Part shown: positions 59,486 through 64,000 of the stretch, piece by piece
Layout: the number at the start of each line of letters is the position of its first letter
How positions within the stretch are numbered: position 1 is the first letter of the stretch
DNA from: Sphagnum magellanicum
Lineage: Eukaryota; Streptophyta; Sphagnopsida; Sphagnales; Sphagnaceae
Direction: 5' to 3'
Assembly: GCA_021904315.1 (NCBI GenBank)
Contig: CM038909.1
Span: 23,846,212 to 23,910,211 of the forward strand
Length of the DNA stretch: 64,000 nucleotides
Notes under the pieces: generated by a model
Told to the model about the DNA's origin: nothing
Seen by the model: the letters and a program-made list of their open reading frames with translations, nothing else
Database searches by the model: none
Made by a program: the position numbers and the translations under genes

Positions 59486-61819
59486 ATGTGGGCGAAGAAG
59501 AAATTTTGCAACATTGTGGGTAATATGTTGACACCACCACGAGGAGCAATGGGTGGTCAGAAATTCTTTGTAGTTCTGGCTTGCTCCTCTCTCCTTCTCT
59601 GTAGCCTCATGGTCTTGCTCAGTAGGGAGGATTTCAGTCCCGCCGACGAACACAGAGAAAAATTGGTAGAACAAGCTGCAGCAGTTTCTTCTAGTGAACA
59701 TGTTCCACCAGCTGAAGTAGTCAGCTCTGCTGCTGCTGCTGCTTTGCAACAACAACATACTGGTATAGATCCACCAGAGCCGCTTGCAGTGGTTGGTGCT
59801 GCTCCCAGCCTAGATGATCAAGTTGTAGAGCCTGGGGTTTCCTTAGATAAAGAAATTGTAGCTCCCGCAGATCAGTCAGCTCCATCTCCCGCTGATCATC
59901 AACCAGCTGCATCTCCATCTCCCATTGATCAACCAGATGCATCTCGAACTAAAAAACCAGCTACTGCACCTCCCATTGATCAACCAGCTGCTGCATCTCC
60001 AACTGATCAACAAGCTGCGACATCTCCCCTTCATCAACCAGCTACTGCACTTCCAACTGATCAACCAGCTGCTGCATCAGCTCCCACTCATCAACCAACT
60101 GTAGCTGCTGCCTTGGAAGAGTCTGGCGCTGCATCTTCCACTGATCAGCCAGGTGGAACTCGCGGTATTAGTGGTGGTGATAGAGAGTCTAGTACGACTA
60201 CCACGCTGCCTGCTGCCGCTGAAGCTCTAATCCGGGAACTTAGAGCAGTCGCAATGCGAGTTAATGGAGGAGAACCTGTTCAGCCTCTCAGTGAAATTGA
60301 GAGGAACGAATGGCACCAAAAGAATCCTTGCATCAGTCGAGAGAAACTTCCTTTGCGGTACGCTGCCAGGAAATTCGTGAAACATGTGGAAGATGCCAGT
60401 CCTGCAGCTTGGGATGCAGTGTTTCGTGAGTATGAGATTCTTCACCGGACTTGTACTACCAAGGTTCAAGACATTTCCCTCTACTTCCTCGAGAGAGATA
60501 CGAGCACCCCTGCAGGTTGCAACTATCTACTCTGTAATACGTACCCTGAATCAGGATTGGGTAACCAAATATACATCACTGCGTCCTGTGTGATTTACGC
60601 GGTTCTTACACAACGTGTGTTGCTTTTACCTTCCACGAATACACTGCCAGACATCTTGTGCGAGCCTTTTGAGGGCTCCTCTTGGAAGGTGAATGAGGAA
60701 AGGATTGGTTTTCCGGTGCCATCAGCATTCTGGTTATCTACTGAGCAGTTCCTTTCGGAAGTCGACCGTTCTGTGGGATCTCAGGACCCAGCTACTACTA
60801 CTGTTCATGCCACAGATATGTCAATGAGATATTACTGGAGAGTTCAACCTGACAATAGATTCTTTTGTATCACCGAGCAGAAGTTCTTACGCAACGTGCC
60901 ATGGGTTTTTCTCCAGGGCAATCAACACTTTCTTCCCAAGCTTTTTGTAATTCCAAGCTTTCGCACGACGTTAGAGTCCCTCTTTCCGTCTCGATTGGTG
61001 CTTACACATGTCCTCAGACGTTCTATTCTACCGGGAGACAGTGTCTGGCAGCGAGTGGAGCAAGTCCGTGAGATGCAACCGGATCATGCACACCGACGCC
61101 TCGGTATTCAGATCCGTTACACAGACTCGCAGCTCGAACCGTTGCACCTGTGGGAAATGCGCGCCCAAAAATGCGCTTTAGAGAATGGCATGCTGCCTCA
61201 GCATGGGCAGGCGGCCGCCAGGTCCGACCTTACAAGAACTTCGCAATCCAACTCGTCCACTGCAGAATCGAACCCCGGGGATGCTCAATCCGTTGACGAT
61301 TCAGCAGCTTCAGCTTCAGCTGTGAATCACACCACCACCGTCGTCTTTATCGCTTCCCTATATGACACCTTGGAGAGATATCTGCGCTCAGATTACTTGG
61401 AACAGCCACCAGCAAATACAGGCGAGCAGGTGACTGTTGTGCAGCTAACTAGCAATCATCAGCAATCCCTATTCAGCAGAGAAGAAGATGAGCAAGCTCT
61501 GGTGGAGATTATTCTCTTGAGCTTGTCAGACGATGTGATTGTCAGTCCTCGATCTTCATTCGGGAATGTTGCTCACTCATATGGAGCATTGCAACCATGG
61601 GTGATTGCATCGCAAGACGTCATCGAAGGGGATTTACAGCAAGCCGGTTGTTTGAAAGCACAATCACTAGAAGCTTGTTACCACACTCCAGAGAGATACT
61701 TGTCTTGCCCACATGATCCTGAGTTGCATGGCAGCTCCGTCTTGGAGCTTGTCCCTTACATCAAGGATTGTCTCCCTGGAGAATATCCTGATTCGATTCA
61801 GCTTATAACTGATCTCTAG
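59486..61819 (+). CDS. GT37 alpha-fucosyltransferase (xyloglucan/AGP FUT family), copy 2
   Basis: Intronless, 777 residues from the ATG at 59486 (MWAKKKFCNIVGN); the frame upstream has no further ATG. A type II membrane anchor lies at residues 26-45, with basic residues in the N-terminal tail. An Ala/Pro/Ser/Asp-Gln-rich stem covers about residues 60-230. The catalytic domain has CNYLLCNTYPESGLGNQI (345-362), CEPFEGSSW (392-400), RRLGIQIRY (537-545) and SPRSSFGNVAHSYGALQPWV (687-706). All match copy 1 position for position, and both keep the paired Cys near the C terminus (CLKAQS...CYHTPE...CPHDPE). Predicted role: Golgi transfer of fucose from GDP-fucose onto galactose of xyloglucan or arabinogalactan protein. 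No stops or frameshifts, so both copies look functional. Copy 2 lacks a few residues after GIQIRYT compared with copy 1 and has a different stem repeat. Confidence 0.92.
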   Translation: MWAKKKFCNIVGNMLTPPRGAMGGQKFFVVLACSSLLLCSLMVLLSREDFSPADEHREKLVEQAAAVSSSEHVPPAEVVSSAAAAALQQQHTGIDPPEPLAVVGAAPSLDDQVVEPGVSLDKEIVAPADQSAPSPADHQPAASPSPIDQPDASRTKKPATAPPIDQPAAASPTDQQAATSPLHQPATALPTDQPAAASAPTHQPTVAAALEESGAASSTDQPGGTRGISGGDRESSTTTTLPAAAEALIRELRAVAMRVNGGEPVQPLSEIERNEWHQKNPCISREKLPLRYAARKFVKHVEDASPAAWDAVFREYEILHRTCTTKVQDISLYFLERDTSTPAGCNYLLCNTYPESGLGNQIYITASCVIYAVLTQRVLLLPSTNTLPDILCEPFEGSSWKVNEERIGFPVPSAFWLSTEQFLSEVDRSVGSQDPATTTVHATDMSMRYYWRVQPDNRFFCITEQKFLRNVPWVFLQGNQHFLPKLFVIPSFRTTLESLFPSRLVLTHVLRRSILPGDSVWQRVEQVREMQPDHAHRRLGIQIRYTDSQLEPLHLWEMRAQKCALENGMLPQHGQAAARSDLTRTSQSNSSTAESNPGDAQSVDDSAASASAVNHTTTVVFIASLYDTLERYLRSDYLEQPPANTGEQVTVVQLTSNHQQSLFSREEDEQALVEIILLSLSDDVIVSPRSSFGNVAHSYGALQPWVIASQDVIEGDLQQAGCLKAQSLEACYHTPERYLSCPHDPELHGSSVLELVPYIKDCLPGEYPDSIQLITDL
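59880..60115 (+). repeat. In-frame minisatellite coding the FUT stem, copy 2
   Basis: Repeats around ATTGATCAACCAGCTGC and CCAACTGATCAACCAGC encode DQPAAASPTDQ-type units. The array has extra HQPA/THQP variants and a KKPA variant compared with copy 1. Confidence 0.7.
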
Positions 61820-63190
61820 TAAATCTACCCCGCATTTCAACCACTCCATCTGTAGTTGTAGAGCACCATCAAAGCTTCCAATTTTCTCCTTCATAGGATT
61901 TAGATCATTGTTCCATCATTCGGATGCGCCTCTCAATCACAAGAGTCTAGTCCCATTTTTTGTTGTGGTCCCTTCCGCCATAGAGTACAGTTCATTGCTA
62001 GAGCATCTCCAGAGGTGCTCAGTATGTGACCCTGCAAAAATCTCTCACATCCAGGTTGTACTTATTTACTCTTCCAACGCCACCCATCGCATCTTTTTTT
62101 GTTTGCAAAATAATTCAGATCCTCGAAGGTTTGGGAAAGCCAAAGTTTGTTCACTGGGTAAACTTGTATCAGCAAGCTAGAGAGCAAAACACATATCTCA
62201 TGATGATTGTCAGGAAGAGCATCTCCCCCTTCCTTTCCTTAGCTGAAATTTCACCAGAACATGAAGCATTCAGCTTTTTTGCCTCATGAATTGCTATTGC
62301 CTCAAAAATGTAGGAAGCTCGATTCATCATTTTCCTGCAGACTCACTCTGGTCATGAAATCAAAGGCCAAGTTACACAAAATTTCCTTCAGCTCCATATG
62401 CCAACCAAGCGTTGTCCTTGGTTCCAGCTTTCAACAAAACCTGATAGACTTTACTCTTCAATTCTTCACATCGGTCTGCATAAAGAGAGTTGTTACTCTT
62501 CAATTCTTCAGATCTGAATTATACACTAGTCCAAAGGACGCCAAACAACGCCTTCCCTTCCTCTTCCACTCAGCATTTCTATGATAAAAGAGCCAGAGGT
62601 CTTCCTAAGGCCCTGGAATCTATCCTGTGGAACACCTGTAGTTGCACAGCTTCCACATAATCTCACACGGACGTTGAAGCGACCACATGCTTCATACCAG
62701 CAGGCTGCTGCTCAATCTTCATTCCAAATTCCTTGCAGCAATTTGAACACTACAGGTATAATTCCAACAAGGGTGAAGGAACCAATCACCAAATCTCTTT
62801 AGGATTTGTGAAACAAAAAAGCAAGTAGATACCAGAATATTGGCTTCAATCTAAATTACCATTCACACAAAGTGTTAAGTCAATGGTGACTCCGTGTTAA
62901 GAACCGCATTTCAAGATTACTATTCACATGTGAAATGTTTGGTAACACAATTTCCTATGTGGCATCCTACATGGCATGCAAACATTAAATCTTCAGAAAA
63001 TTGTAGATTTACAAAGAAAAATGTAGTGTTATGTATATGGCCCAAATAATTCAATGCTAGCAAACAATTAATCATTGCTCACCAAAGGTGTAGCTCTCAT
63101 CCATGATTAAGAAGGTCCATCAAAGACAAAAAACGAAGGAAAGAAGAAATTAGCATGTTCATATGCATCAATTGAAGTCTAATTGAGGAA
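61820..63190. other. 3' flank of GT37 copy 2 with about 650 bp not present in copy 1
   Basis: 61820-61915 and 62750-62850 match the 3' flank of copy 1 (48039-48130 and 48310-48415). The part between, about 830 bp here versus about 180 bp there, differs, so an insertion in copy 2 or a deletion in copy 1 is implied. The extra piece has moderate GC and several open frames (62026-62289, 62261-62584). Read on the minus strand, about 62490-62380 gives DRCEELKSKVYQVLLKAGTK and DNAWLAYGAEGNFV, coding-like but of no family I can name. Confidence 0.45.
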
Positions 63191-63194
63191 ACCA

Positions 63195-64000
63195 TGGCAA
63201 TTTAATTGAAAGCATGGGGAGGTATTAGCTTTCATCAATGTAAAGTGGGATGAACATGCTAGATTTTTGGACAATGTTAACCCTTGTGATTAGTTTGAGA
63301 CGATGGTAACAAAATGGAAAAAAATCTTTGTGATGGTGATGAATGTTAGTCTTTCTTTGCACATGAAAAATGACCTGGCCTACAAAGACAAATGGGGATC
63401 CATTTTTAAAAAATTCAAAAAAAAATTTAATCATATGTTAGGAATAGCTCAAAATGAAAACTATTGGGCTATGAGTATGCAAGACAAGATTTCACACCAT
63501 CTACCATGGTTTTATGTTAAAATTCATGGGAAAGAGACCAATGTTTAGTCCTCTACACACCCAAGATCTAATGTAAGATGCAAACAACATTCACCATCCA
63601 GGACTCAAACTCATTGTTAATGAACCAATAGGTCTCAATGGCAGTGGCATAAAGATAGAGTAAGTTTTTCTTGAGTATGAAGATTTGTCAAGAGTTGAGG
63701 ATAGTTGGGGATTTGGGAAAGAAATTTTAAGCCTTGATCAAACTATAAGCCCACAAACCATAATGCCACTTCAACATTCATAATCTTTCTAAGAAGTGAT
63801 TCACAAAGCTATGGCAAACCTTGGAAACATCCCAATGTAAAGTCCAATGTAAGTTGTAAAAAAAACACCATTAAAGACCCCAATGAAGACCCTTATGCAC
63901 ACTAGAGTCAAGACTTTAACACATAAGCTTGAAACATTGAATTCCATAAAAAAAATCACAATGTAAGATATGGAGGAGAAAGGAATGTTGACAACATTGG
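63195..64000 (+). pseudogene. Trihelix/Myb-like, probably transposon-derived coding relic, cut by window end
   Basis: From about 63210 the plus strand reads VKWDEHARFLDNVNPCD, a stop, then an open frame at 63303-63548 with FETMVTKWKKIF just before it and inside it KDKWGSIFKKFKKKFNHMLG and AQNENYWAMSMQDKISHHLP. This DKW..I...FKK....M.G...N..YW layout is typical of trihelix/Myb-like proteins found in plant transposon-derived gene families. Later pieces (GLNGSGIKIE, FLEYEDLSRVEDSWGFGKEI, SLDQTISPQTIMPLQHS) continue with stops to the window end. The domain name is by pattern only, the element type is unknown, and the 3' end lies outside the window. Confidence 0.5.

Overview
The window looks like nuclear DNA of a land plant. 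It has spliceosomal introns with GT..AG borders, TTTAGGG/CCCTAAA telomere-type motifs near genes, plant-specific glycosyltransferase family 37 (GT37) proteins, a trichome birefringence-like (TBL) gene remnant, and decayed plant-type transposons (CACTA, PIF/Harbinger, Ty3/gypsy, LINE). Most of it is AT-rich, with few genes and old repeats. That suits a plant with a large, repeat-filled genome, perhaps non-flowering (bryophyte, lycophyte or fern), but I cannot name the species from sequence alone.

Layout. 1-31.8 kb is repeat territory: a 133-bp tandem repeat (1.08-1.61 kb), a CACTA-type element with a 3-bp target duplication (4.8-7.3 kb), a ruined Ty3/gypsy polyprotein (about 9.48-13.6 kb) that seems to end in a PHD-like finger, a PIF/Harbinger relic keeping both transposase and Myb/SANT-like partner (18.1-20.6 kb), a second CACTA-type element containing a 76-bp-arm inverted repeat (21.4-24.2 kb), and an antisense L1-type LINE 3' end (28.5-29.1 kb). 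31.8-37.1 kb is gene-like: an intact six-exon gene for a 300-residue protein with five CCHC zinc knuckles (ZCCHC9-like, telo boxes in its promoter), an unidentified coding-like stretch on the minus strand, and a frameshifted TBL (PC-esterase) remnant. 40.8-45 kb holds a diverged repeat block interrupted by an internally deleted LINE.

45.3-48.4 kb and 59.2-62.8 kb carry a tandem pair of intact, intronless GT37 fucosyltransferase genes. The duplication includes promoter and 3' flank. Each protein has one N-terminal membrane anchor, a long Ala/Pro/Asp-Gln-rich stem encoded by an in-frame minisatellite, and a complete catalytic domain. Between them lie a roughly 145-bp tandem repeat, a GGTA-type array and a perfect 30-bp-arm hairpin. 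The window ends inside a decayed trihelix/Myb-like, probably transposon-derived, coding region.

Functionally, the confident genes point to Golgi fucosylation of cell-wall glycans (two GT37 copies) and to nucleolar RNA/ribosome biology (zinc-knuckle protein). Everything else is mobile-element debris or simple repeat. All exon joins and family names come from reading translations by eye; no searches were run.
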